From Argyresthia goedartella (Eukaryota > Arthropoda > Insecta > Lepidoptera > Argyresthiidae), in contig OX463824.1 in the NCBI GenBank assembly GCA_949825045.1, positions 27,436,001-27,500,000 of the forward strand: DNA of 64,000 nt, written 5' to 3'. How positions within the stretch are numbered: the first letter of the stretch is position 1; each line of letters begins with the position of its first letter. The translations under genes were made by a program, and so were the position numbers. Under the pieces are notes generated by a model that made no database searches, was not told where the DNA came from, and was given only the letters and a program-made list of their open reading frames with translations. This document shows, one piece after another, positions 31,544 to 41,900 of this stretch.

Positions 31544-32020
31544 ATTAGTAGTTTATGTGACTGCTGCATAATGGAGGGCATTAAAACTCGAGTTCGGCTC
31601 GTTTCATAATAATATTACTCGAGAGTTTTAATGCCTAATTATGTACAGTTACATACACTAGTTTATCTACACACATATCATAAGCTCTCTTTGATGTGTT
31701 CAGGAACCGCATGTTTGACCGGCATTGTGGCTCTGCAATTGTTTAACTTGTTCTGTAGTACCAACTTCTCGCAGGCGGGCGTCGGCGTTCGAAATTTGAA
31801 TGTCAGTACCAACTTCACAAACAAACTAGGGACGGCACGCGGGTGGGCGTCGGCGTTCGAAATTTGAATGTCATTATATGTAGAAAAACTACACATAATG
31901 ACCATAATGTGTAGTTTTCCAAACACGAAACGAGTTTTTACCAAGTAGTTTAACATAATGCTGATCCTAATGTGCGGTTTTTGAACGCAGTAAAGAGGGT
32001 TTATGATACGTGTGTAGATA
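31544..32020 (+). repeat. Dispersed repeat R1, copy C (interrupted by LOA LINE)
   Basis: Starts ATTAGTAGTTTATGTGACTG and runs to ACGTGTGTAGATA, where the LOA element begins. The last bases of the repeat continue at 37941-37960 after the LINE. Two GGGCGTCGGCGTTCGAAATT units occur near 31776 and 31843. Confidence 0.9.
32008..32020. repeat. Target-site duplication of LOA LINE, left copy
   Basis: ACGTGTGTAGATA, identical to 37941-37953. Confidence 0.93.
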
Positions 32021-32707
32021 GGGTGTTCTGAGCGACTACCTCCTAGTGTGGGGGTGCTGAAGTGATGCAGAAGGATACGTCCGCCTGCATAACTTCTGCT
32101 TCCTCCTGGTGCACCCTGGTAACAGCGGCTAGTGACTGGTCCCCGGACCTCTTACTAGCCGATGGCTAAAAGTAGCTCCGGTTCTGTCGGTTAAAGTGGG
32201 TGTACCCGGCAGACTATCTACACTCACCTGCGTCTTGTGGTCTGCGCAGTTGACCACCGTAGGCCAGGATGAAGGGGTCCTGGGGGGTTGAGCCGAGCGT
32301 TGCTGTGGATTTAGCTTCGTAAGGCAACACGCCCTCTTTGGCCTGGATTTCAGGCAAAACGGTAGCCTCGCCCGTAGCCGCGGGTTGGGGTAACGGCCAA
32401 GTGTCCCGTCAGAGGGCTACGGCTAGGGGTGTAGGGTCCGCTAAGGCGTCAGTCATAGCGGAGGGATGGGTCATGCTGACGGGGTAAGCTTCGGTGACTA
32501 CGGCGGTGGGACCATGTCGCTGACACCTTGGTTCCCATCGTCCACAGAAGCGAGCTCCCGATGTCGCGCCAAGTACCAGCCCTATGCTCCTATATCTACT
32601 CGGTTCTCCTAGCGACTGAAAGCTGTTCCAAGCGAGTAGGCGCTCCCAATTGTGCGGGCTCCGTGGAGGGTGGGAAATCGAGTAGACGAATCTCTATACA
32701 TTTGACC

Positions 32708-34326
32708 ATGGATCGTGTCAGGTCAAAAAACCCATCTGGAGCGCTTCCAGCGGTGAAAACCGCAAGCGTCTCCAAACAGGTGCGAGAATCTGCCTCGGCA
32801 GATCCTCAAGCCTCAACTGGGCGCACTGCCACCATCAGTGACCTACCGGTGCAAACCGGTAGTGATTCCACTGTGGAGGTTAGCTGCAAAAAGCCCGAAA
32901 GTGAGTCGAGAGGCAGGGCCACGGGCAACCCGGTGCGCGGAGCCATTCGACAAACATCGCCGAGCATTTCGCCAGCGCCTGGACGATGGGTGGTCGAAAG
33001 GGTAAACCACCCAAGCAATCTTTGCAAGGGAAGGGCCCATCGACTAAACGTCCAGATACGGTGCAAACCGGACCAGGGCGTAAGGCGAATCGTCGGTGGA
33101 AGAAAAAACAGCGTTTGGCTGCCACATCGGCCGCTGCCGGCGTAGATGGGGTTCCATCTGCCACGGTGACGACCGATGGCGGTCCCGCTGTTAATACAGC
33201 CGGAGCTGCGGGTAAGGTGACCGGCTCCCGTGGTGTCAAAGGGGCAACCCTAGACTCAAACGGGGCTAAACCTACCGTAGCGTTCTCTGGTGGTCCAACT
33301 TCTAACAAGAAGTTGAAATATGCCAAGAGATCCGGCAAAAACGAGCGCGCGGCTGCTAAGAGGGCTCGACTAGAGGATAGTATTTCTCCTCGAGTGGAGC
33401 CTAAAAAGCAGTGCACGGAAGCGCGCAGAGCTGGGGTCACCTATGCTCAGAAGGTGAAATCTGACCAGTACATCGCCGTAACTGACGTCGCTACTGGTCA
33501 TATTTCACAGGATCTGTCAACGCTCATCCTCAACGAGATTGATGACAAAATCTTGAGGGAAGCGTTGGCGGATCCGAGCAAGGAAAACCACAAATTCGGT
33601 GGCAAGCCTCGTTACGAGGACGGCCACCTTAAACTGTTCGTGGAGGACGAGTACTCCCTGAACTGGCTGCGGGAGTGTGTCTCCGGTGTATCTACACCAT
33701 CCAACGTACAGTTGGTGGTGAAACGCCAATCGGAGATGGTCCGCAGGGTTCGATGTGGGGTGCTCATACCCAACGAACGAGGCAAGTGGAAGTCTGCGCC
33801 CGACGTCGGCGTAGTCCTCCACTTTATGAACAAGTGGGCACAGGTTGACCGATGGCTCCTCCAGAAAGTGGATGAGCAGCAAGACAACCTGTTTCTCATC
33901 ACAGACGTCCCTGAAGATGTGGTGCCGACCCTGCTGGGAAGGGGCAGACAGCTCCTTTTTGGTAGTGGTTCGGTCTACCTCAAATTTCAGGGACCCGGTG
34001 GGAAATTTGTGAAGGAACCACCGGTGGTAGCGCAGACCAGCTCTAAGCTGGTCATCACTGGGGTTTCATCAAGAACAGCCAAGCCCCAGAGTTCTACTCC
34101 AGAGCGGCAGCAAACAGGCCCCGATGCAGTCGGGGAAAGTTCTGCTGCTCAACCGCAGGACGAGCACGCGCACTGGAAGGCCATGCTGCTTGGTGAAGGC
34201 GATGAGCCAGAACCAGCAGTGGTGCCCTCTGAGGGCGAGGAGCTGTCCATGCGGCTGGAGGAGGAACTCGTCTTGGAGGTGGAGGAGGGGTTGACCAAAA
34301 ATGGCGTCCCTCTCCCGCGATTGTAA
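32708..34326 (+). pseudogene. LOA LINE ORF1 (gag-like), one frameshift
   Basis: ATG at 32708 starts MDRVRSKNPSGALPAVKT. A frame change near 32970-33000 leads into GGRKGKPPKQSLQGKG, a basic, low-complexity region (GRKANRRWKKKQR), and then a folded domain of about 200 residues (GVTYAQKVKSDQYIAVTDVA ... VLIPNERGKWKSAPDVG ... GRGRQLLFGSGSVYLKF). It resembles insect LOA/I-group ORF1 proteins of the type I believe is catalogued as DUF4780. ORF1 products are RNA-binding particle proteins. The acidic end overlaps ORF2 by 26 nt, so ORF2 is probably translated by reinitiation. Confidence 0.75.
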
Positions 34327-37300
34327 AATCCTCCAAGCCAACCTCCAACACAGCCAAACTGCAACGGCCCAGTTAAGACGCTGGTTGGGGGCAAACAGCA
34401 CTGCCGTGGCTCTGATCCAGGAGCCGTGGATCAACCGCGGTAGCATTCGAGGGCTCGCCAATTTGAGAGGTAAGCTTTTCGGTACAACTGATCACGATAA
34501 CCCTAGAACGTGCATCATAACTACTAACAACATCCCAGCACAGCCATTAACAGAGTTCTGTTCCAGGGACCTGTGTGCCATAAGGCTGCAACTGCCCGAC
34601 ACAGATAGGTGCCGCGAGCTCGTGGTGGCCTCCGCCTACATGCCTGCGGAGGACAACCCGCCTCCACACGACCTGTGCCGGCTGGTGGACCACTGCGAGA
34701 AGTCGGGCCTCCAGCTCATCGTTGGGGCCGACTCGAACGCGCATCACCCACTGTGGGGCATGCCAGATATGAACAGCAGAGGTAAGACACTTGTTGAATA
34801 CCTATTTACTACAAACCTCAATGTGCTTAACATAGGTTCTGAACCAACTTTTGTTACCAAGCGGAGCAGAACTATCGTTGATATTACCCTGGCAACGGCG
34901 GACATATCCGACGACGTTGGGGGCTGGCATGTGTCCAACGAGGCGTCATGCTCTGATCATCGATGGATACGCTTCGATATCAACGCAGCGTTCTCCCCAA
35001 CTGTCCCTAAGGGAAACCCACGCAAGACTGACAGAACCAGGTACAGAGCTATCCTAGGTGAAAGACTTGCTTGGGCTGAGACTCTACCAGATCCGGAGGG
35101 ACCCGAACAAATCGAACAACAGGTAACAGATTTTACAAATACTTCAATAGACTGCTACCATTCAACTTGCCCGCTTAGCACACCAGCGCCTACCAACATC
35201 AAGGGGCAGCCTTGGTGGGATCCTGATCTAGATAGGATGCGTGCTAAGATCAGAAGACTGCTAAACAGGGTGATGAACACCAGTGCTGATGAGGATTGGG
35301 ACAACTATAAAGATGCCAAATCCAAGTACAAGAAACGACTACGGTTCAAAAGCAGCAACTCATGGAGGAAATTCTGCAGCGACATTGAAACCGTTGATCA
35401 AGCAAATCGGGTAAGGCAAATACTAGCTCAACAAGGCAACTCCAGGCTAGGGTCGCTTAAAAAACCCGATGGAACATATACCTCTTCCACCACAGAAACA
35501 CACAGTCTCTTGTTGGAAACTCACTTTCCCGGAAGTAGAACTATTCAAGAGATTGTGTGGCCGGAAGAGGTTCACCATGAAGCTGTCGACCACTTAGACA
35601 TAACTAATAATATTATCACTGCTGACAAGGTGAGATGGGCCATTAATAGCTTTAAACCTTTTAAATCAGCAGGACCAGATGGAATCTTCCCAGCACTTCT
35701 ACAGTGGGGTGGGGAACCAGTCATCAATATAATGGTCCGAATCATGAAAGCATGTCTTAGATTCGGATACGTTCCCAAAAGGTGGAGAGTAGTAAACGTA
35801 ATTTTCATACCGAAGCCAGGAAGGAGCGACTACACTAACGCTAAATCTTTCAGGCCGATTAGTCTCACCTCGTTCTTGCTTAAAACTCTCGAACGTTTGT
35901 GCGAGAGACACCTGAGAGATGGAGCGTTAAAACATATACCCTTACACAAGAATCAGCATGCATATAGTTTGGGTAAGTCTACTGAATCGGCTCTCCATGC
36001 AGTTGTATCCACAATTGAAGAGGCGATTCAAAACAAATGCATCTGTCTTGGAACTTTTATTGCTATAGAAGGTGCCTTTGACAAGACGCAGTATAGCAGT
36101 ATAAGTGCATCTCTAACAAGGCATGGGGTGTCAACAGCTGTAAACAACTGGGTCACAAACATGCTTAACAAACGTATCGTGCGTCTAGCTGGAGAGTCCC
36201 TGTCGGCGGAGGTAGTGCGGGGATGCCCGCAGGGAGGAGTGCTCTCCCCGCTTCTGTGGAATCTGGTCATTAACGACCTGATTACCAAGCTTAACGCTAA
36301 TGGATACTACACCGTAGGATACGCCGACGATTTGGTAATCCTCATCACAGGTAAATTTGCGAGCACAGTATGCAACCTTAAACAAACAGCTCTTCGCATC
36401 GTGGAGCGCTGGTGTTTAGAATATGACCTGGCGGTTAACCCAACAAAAACGGTAATGGTCATGTTCACTAACAATAGGGCTCTTGGTAGGTATACCCTAC
36501 CTAAGCTCTTTGGAACGGAACTCCAGCTAGCAACTGAGGTGAAGTACCTGGGCATAACCTTGGACAGCAAGCTCAACTGGAGTAGCCACATCGACAACAA
36601 ACTAAAGAAGGCGAGTATTGCTTTCTGGCAGTGTCGGAGAATGGTGGGGAAAAAGTGGGGACTTTGGCTGTACGTAACGGTGATCCGTCCTCTTGTCTGC
36701 TACGGAGCTGTGGTGTGGTGGACCAGGACCAAACTAACCAGAATGGTAAGCAAACTCCAAAGCTTCCAAAGGCTGGCCTGCATGGCTATCACAGGTAGTA
36801 TGAGAACTACTCCAACAGCAGCAATGGAGGCCATGCTGTGTCTTCTGCCACTCCAGCTGTATTAATATACGACGCAGATGACGCGGCCTCCTGCTTAATA
36901 GCAGGAGGCCGCGTCATCTGCGGTGAGACTCAACACCTTAGGACTTTGGAGGAAAAACAGGACCTCACACACCGCCATCCTAGGGGAAGTTTACAAAAAA
37001 TTTCCCATCTCTATGGCTTGCAGTGACAGAATCCCTAAACAATTTGTTTTTGACAAAAAATACAATATACAGTTACATGAAGACCATCGGGTTGAGGGGC
37101 TCGACGTTAAAGAGCTCAGAATTTTTACCGATGGTTCAAAAACTGAAGCAGGCACTGGTTCAGGCACCTTCTCGGAGGACCTAAACATCAAGATAAGAGA
37201 TTCCTCCATTCGAATCCTCTCGGATAGCATGGCCGTCCTACAAGCCCTAAATAGCAACACTATTAACTCAGGGCTAATCTACGAGTGTCACAAACGACTA

Positions 37301-37852
37301 ATGGAGGTATGTCAACACAACCGCGTAATCCTTCAATGGATAAAAGGACACAGCGGATCAAGAGGTAACGATGCAGCAGATGAGTTGGCGCGTAAAGGAT
37401 CTAGCTTGACAGCGTATGGTCCCGAACCTATCATCCCTCTTCCCTTCAAGATGGTACGCTCATTTCTGAGAGAGTCGACCAGGAATGATCATGCCACTCT
37501 TTGGACAAACCATGAGGAGTGCAGGCAGGCTAAGCTGGCCTTGCCGTCCCCTAGCGCTAGGCTGGCTAAGACCTTGCTTCGACTTAGTAGGCCGCGCATG
37601 CTGCTGGTAACTGCAGCACTTACTGGCCATGGTTTCTTTAATAAACATCTATATGTCCTAGGTGTTACCGACAGCCCCCTTTGCAGAGCCTGCTTGGAGG
37701 CAGAAGAAACGGCTGCTCACGTCCTCATGGAGTGCACAGGAGTAGCGGACTACAGGGCTAAACACCTCGGTCAATCGAGGGACCTTCCAGGGATAGTCGG
37801 TAACGTAAAGGGCCTACTGGCGTTCCTGGAGGAGTTGGGTTGGCTCGAATGA
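34301..37852 (+). pseudogene. LOA LINE ORF2 (endonuclease, RT, RNase H)
   Basis: Frame opens at ATG 34301. The endonuclease has ILQANLQHSQ, LIQEPWI, VGADSNAHHPLWG, SRTIVDITLA and CSDHRWIRF, so its catalytic set appears complete. RT motifs include FKSAGPDGIFPALLQ, IPKPGRSDY and FRPISLTSFLLKTLERL, GCPQGGVLSPLLWNL and YADDLVIL (about residue 674). Motif A reads FIAIEGAFD, so the first catalytic Asp is Ala (codon GCT at 36062-36064). At 36863 an inserted inverted duplication brings three in-frame stops. The same frame resumes with QEAASSAVRLNTLGLW and the RNase H FTDGSKTEAGTGSG ... ILSDSMAVLQAL ... GHSGSRGNDAADELA. A segment between EDLNIKI and SSIRIL, where the catalytic Glu normally lies, is deleted. 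A Cys/His end (CRACLEAEETAAHVLMEC) closes the protein. Confidence 0.88.
36873..36922. repeat. Perfect 23-bp hairpin with 4-nt loop in LOA ORF2
   Basis: Arms 36873-36895 (starting CGCAGATGACGCGGCC) and 36900-36922 are exact complements, loop TAAT. The right arm is native ORF2 coding sequence; the left arm is the inserted inverted copy. Confidence 0.95.
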
Positions 37853-37940
37853 TGTCGCATTCCCACCCACACGCAAAATAGGCGCTTTCGTCGTCGAGTT
37901 GCGGAAACCAGCCCGTCTTACAATTGACAATTGACAATTG

Positions 37941-37953
37941 ACGTGTGTAGATA
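37941..37953. repeat. Target-site duplication of LOA LINE, right copy
   Basis: ACGTGTGTAGATA directly after the ACAATTG-repeat tail. The sequence beyond (AAAATAAT) resembles the continuation of R1 (AAAAATTG). Confidence 0.93.
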
Positions 37954-38285
37954 AAATAATAATCATGTTTATTCAGTAATATTGCTACAGTTTTGTCATA
38001 CATTGGTACAGACAATATAAGAGTCGTTACTCGCCAAAGTAGAGTTTCCCCTGTGTTTTGGGATAAGTAACATACGCTCCTCTCTACTTATATGCAACAA
38101 TATTGTCTAACAAAAAAGAAAAATGTTCTCTAATTTAATTATGTACATACAGTTAAAATATTTGACTTAATTTAAATTTATAGTAACATTTAAACTTATA
38201 AAGTTAAGGATCTTATATAATAGTTAAAAGTTAATTTGATAAAATGGGATTAATTTTTACACATGTGACACAAAACTTACTTATT
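37954..38285. other. No gene seen
   Basis: AT-rich sequence after the LOA element. No coding frame. Confidence 0.5.
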
Positions 38286-38409
38286 TTTTTATATATTTTA
38301 ATTTTTTTTATTTTTTTTTATTCAATAGTTTACAATAAGGCTTACAGTAATTATTTACCAAATTGCACTTATTGCTAGATAATTAGTAACAAAAAGCAAC
38401 ACTTATCAT

Positions 38410-41214
38410 TTATCTGTAGAAACTAAATAGAAGAGTCAGATCGTTTGTTAACTTTGGGATTGTATCAGAGAATATGTCAACCAGCTGACCCACCCTGACC
38501 AGTTCATTTATGAGAGCTATAGCTCTTGGGGTAGGCGCGTTTTCACCGCGCAGGCTGCGAAAATGATAGGCCGAAGCCAATAGTGGTGGCCGCCGCCGAA
38601 GCATACCAGATCGCAATTTGGGGACTATTATAGAGATACTGTGCAAAACGCTTGGATTATTTAACGTGTTTCGCAATGTACTGATATAGTGGACAAATAG
38701 GGCCAGCTTTCTTCTAAGCTCTAGAGTATACAGGCCAACCATACCCACCACAAATAGGGAGGGGAAAAGGAAAGGATAATAACCATACATTCGTTTGTAG
38801 AGGTATCTAGCAAACTTCCTTTGTATTCGCTCTATCATAATAGTGTATTTATCCTCGCGAGGATCCCAAACTATAGCGTCAAACTCCAGCCTACTACGAA
38901 CAAATGCGTTTTAGAGCATAATAGCAACTTTCGGATCTCTAAAATGAGAAGCAGTCCGCATGATGAACCCTAAAGTACTGCTGGCATTTTTGCAAGTGGT
39001 TTTAATGTGATCGCTAAAGGTTAATTTTTGGTCCAACATTATCCCCAGATCACGGATCTTGTCAACCCTTTCCATGACTTGTCCGTCCAGCGTGTATAGA
39101 TTTATTGCAGGTGCGCGTTGCCTAGAAAACGCGATGACTTTACACTTTGCAATATTCAAATCAAGTTTATTTGATTTGCTCCACTTAGCTACAGCGGTTA
39201 CATCATCCTGCATTCTTTGACCATCGGCAGCAACTCTACAAGGTGTGAACAATTTTAAGTCATCAGCAAACATGAGACATCTACACCCCTTCACAACGTC
39301 AGGGAGATCATTTATCATGAGCGCGAACAACGTCGGTCCGAGTGTGCTACCCTGGATTACCCCAGATCTAGTGTAGTAGTCGACAGAACGGTATTTTTGA
39401 AGCTGGAAATACTGGACACGATCACTCAAGTAACTGGCAATAAATTTTAGAAGTTTGGGTGTGAAACCAAAGCCAGATAGCTTACGTAGGAGTATATCAT
39501 TATCAACAGTATCAAAAGCCTTCCGAAAGTCAAAAAATGCAGCGTCAACTTGACAACCTGTGTCCATTTGACAAAGAGTGTAGTCAACGAAGTTAATATG
39601 GTTCGTTGTGGTAGATCGCCCTGCACGAAAACCATGCTGTGCGTCTGCAAGACGAATCTCTACCTGTCGAGTTATTTGCGCATTAAGTATATGTTCAAAG
39701 ACTTTACAAAAACCTGACAAGACAGCAATAGGCCTAAACTCAGTCACATCAATAGAGCTAGATTTAGGCACCGGCGTAACTCTCGATCTCTACAATTTAC
39801 TGGGAAATTTACATTGCTTTATAGAGAGGCCAAATATATGCTGAAGCGGCTTAATTAGCACATATTTACAATCTTTTATCAAGAAAGCTGGTATTGAGTC
39901 AGGGCCTGTGGCAGCTGTAACTTTCATGCTCTGGATGGCGCGCTTGACTTCTTGAAATGTTATGTCAGTTATAGAAATGTTGAGAGCGTCTAAGCAACCT
40001 CCAGAACACTGTTCAGCATCCTCTGCGCTAAGATTTGGAATAGTGTCTAAGAATACAGAGTGAAAGTGAGTTGCAAATGCATCAACAGCTTCCTGGTTGC
40101 CTACACATTTACCCTTGTGGATGTATTCTTGGCTCGAGCTCCTGGGACTCCGCAAGCTTTTAACATACTGCCAGAATTTATTGGGGTCTTCATATATATT
40201 ACGTTCAACTGTTTTCATATAGCGGCGGTACGCCATGTCTATTAGTGATTTTATAAGACTTCGATAGTACTTATAAACCTGATGATTGAAATCCAGACCC
40301 AACTGCTTATACTTTTTTAGGTGAAAGTACTTGATCTTCAATTTTGATTTAATTTCATCCGTAAACCAAGATGGATAGCGTCTATAGTTGATTTGCGTAC
40401 TACTTTTTAATGGCACATTTTCATCAAGAACATGGTAGAGTTCATCATAGAAGGCATGTAGAGCAGCATCGCTGTCCCTCAAACTCAATACATTAGTCCA
40501 ATCAACGCGAGATAGTTCAAGATATAGTTTGCTTAGATCAGCCTTGTGAAAATTCCATTTAGGGGGCTGCCTATCAGCGTTCGGGGGAGGTTTTGAGGTT
40601 ATGTAGGAGGGTAAAGAATGTTTTGAGCTAGGCATGGTTAGCATTATCTCCAGGGGTGGGTGATACAGGTCTGCGGGAACCAACGGTTCAACATCAGCTG
40701 AAACTAGTACTTGCTCTGATTTAATATTTGTGATTACATAATCAAGAATCCCTCCATAAGAATTAGGTGTAACATTTAGTTGCTTACCGTTACAGAATTG
40801 GATAAAGTTGATAATCTATGATTTCACTTTTGAGCTGCATGAATTGATGTTGAAATCTCCTAATAACAAGAAATTCAAGGTAGACTACCGACAGTATATA
40901 TCTTCTAAGCATTCTAATACATCCAGGTAACGATTATCATCATAGCTAGGTGGTAAATATACTACACAGATAATTAATTTCACACCTTTATGAGTAATAA
41001 TTAAACCCAAGATTTCTTTTTCAGCAGTCAGACTGTCAATATTGTCAATTACTTTAATAGAGAAGCTATCCTTAACTCTTAACATAACTCCGCCCCAGCC
41101 AACATTTTCCGGGCGATCTCTTCGATACACTTTATATCCAGCGGGAAATAATTCACTGTTCATTACAGAGGTAGTCAGAAAGGTTTTAGTCACAGCTATC
41201 ACGTCACAATCCAT
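38410..41214 (-). pseudogene. CR1-group LINE ORF2 (endonuclease and RT), broken
   Basis: Endonuclease traces: AVTKTFLTT, GYKVYRRDRPENVGWGGVML, LIICVVYLPPSYDD, then LLLGDFNIN near 40865 and GGILDYVITNI near 40750. The linker and RT are mostly open from 40683: YPSWFTDEIKSKL, TAATGPDSIPAFLIKD, then after a frame change near 39785 PKSSSIDVTEFRPIAVLSGF, HGFRAGRSTTTNHINFVDY, motif A FFDFRKAFDTVDND, motif B GVIQGSTLGP, motif C LMFADDLKLF and LGIMLDQKLTFSDH. A further frame change near 38900 precedes the C-terminus ERIQRKFARYLYKRMYGYYP. Catalytic aspartates are present; at least three frame changes or stops inactivate it. Confidence 0.87.
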
Positions 41215-41302
41215 TGCAGATACGCTTTTTAAAAAGATATGAGTTTTACTTCTGAGACCTCTTACATTCTGATAAATAATATTAAGTTTAAGTTTAATAT
41301 CT

Positions 41303-41896
41303 CTACTTCTGCGTGTCTTTGCTTTGACGGCGAAAATTCTGAGGCCACGGCTTCACACATATGTCTTCAGTCCAGTTTGCAGGCGACAAGACAATATCAG
41401 CAGAAGAGAGCGGAACACCCAACTTAAATGAAGCATAGTCCCCACGGGCATTCAGGGACGTCACAGAACAGGTATCATGGCCGCATAAAGTGGCAAGATA
41501 GGTTTTCACCTGTTCACTAGTGGTGCCAGTCTTAACATAATACAGATGAAGATAGCGGCGTCGTTCAGCAGCTTCCAAGAGTGTTAAACCCGGAATGATG
41601 GTAGCAGTCCCGCGCACAACGTTGGACAGACTTGCAGCGCTGCGCTTCCGCCTCTTTTTGACTTCAATCCAGTCCGACTCATTTGCACTTGCGAAAGCCG
41701 CAGCGGAGAGATCTTGTACATCCGAGGCAGGAAGTTGGAGCAAGGCACCGACCGGATCCGGGTGTGATGCAGGAAGAGAAACGTGAGAAGAAGACTGAGA
41801 AGAAGACTGCGCCTGAACACTTGCTGACGGGAGATATGCTGAGCACGTGTCTCCTACCACTGTGTCTCCTACCACTGTGCCTACTTGAAAAGGCAT
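41303..41896 (-). pseudogene. CR1-group LINE ORF1, C-terminal part
   Basis: Reads RRYLHLYYVKTGTTSEQVKT, then YLATLCGHDTCSVTSLNARG, DYASFKLGVPLSSADIVLSP and NWTEDICVKPW, ending with a stop at 41303. This block is the conserved C-terminal domain of ORF1 proteins in insect CR1-group LINEs that I recall as ...GNYASFKLGVP...WPEDICVKPWR. The upstream residues are Ser-rich and low in complexity. The N-terminal part is missing, cut near 41895. ORF2 begins about 90 nt downstream. Confidence 0.75.
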
Positions 41897-41900
41897 CTAA

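Larger units (their letters stand above)
32021..37940 (+). mobile_element. LOA-type LINE, full-length with 13-bp target duplication
   Basis: A 5.9-kb non-LTR retrotransposon flanked by ACGTGTGTAGATA at 32008-32020 and 37941-37953. Layout: 5' UTR (32021-32707), ORF1 (32708-34326), ORF2 overlapping by 26 nt (34301-37852) with endonuclease, RT and RNase H, then a short 3' UTR ending in three ACAATTG units (37919-37940). RNase H downstream of RT in an insect LINE points to the LOA/I group. The perfect target duplication argues for fairly recent insertion, yet ORF1 and ORF2 carry several inactivating changes. Confidence 0.9.
38286..41900 (-). mobile_element. CR1-group LINE with ORF1 end and ORF2
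   Basis: Minus-strand element. A T-rich stretch at 38286-38330 is the A-rich 3' tail on the element strand. ORF2 spans 41214-38410 and the C-terminal part of ORF1 41896-41303. The 5' edge lies near 41870-41895, where TGTCTCCTACCAC is duplicated. No target duplication was identified. Confidence 0.85.

Noticed and set aside
31631..31867. Conserved protein shared with 14809-15036 (both start MPNYVQLHTLVYLHTYHK)
   Set aside because: Similarity follows the whole R1 repeat at DNA level, including clearly non-coding parts, and frames are not kept in copy B. Not a gene.
32528..32707. ORF1 start of the LOA LINE at 32528
   Set aside because: Residues before MDRVRSKN lack family resemblance; 32708 gives a more credible start, although this is not certain.
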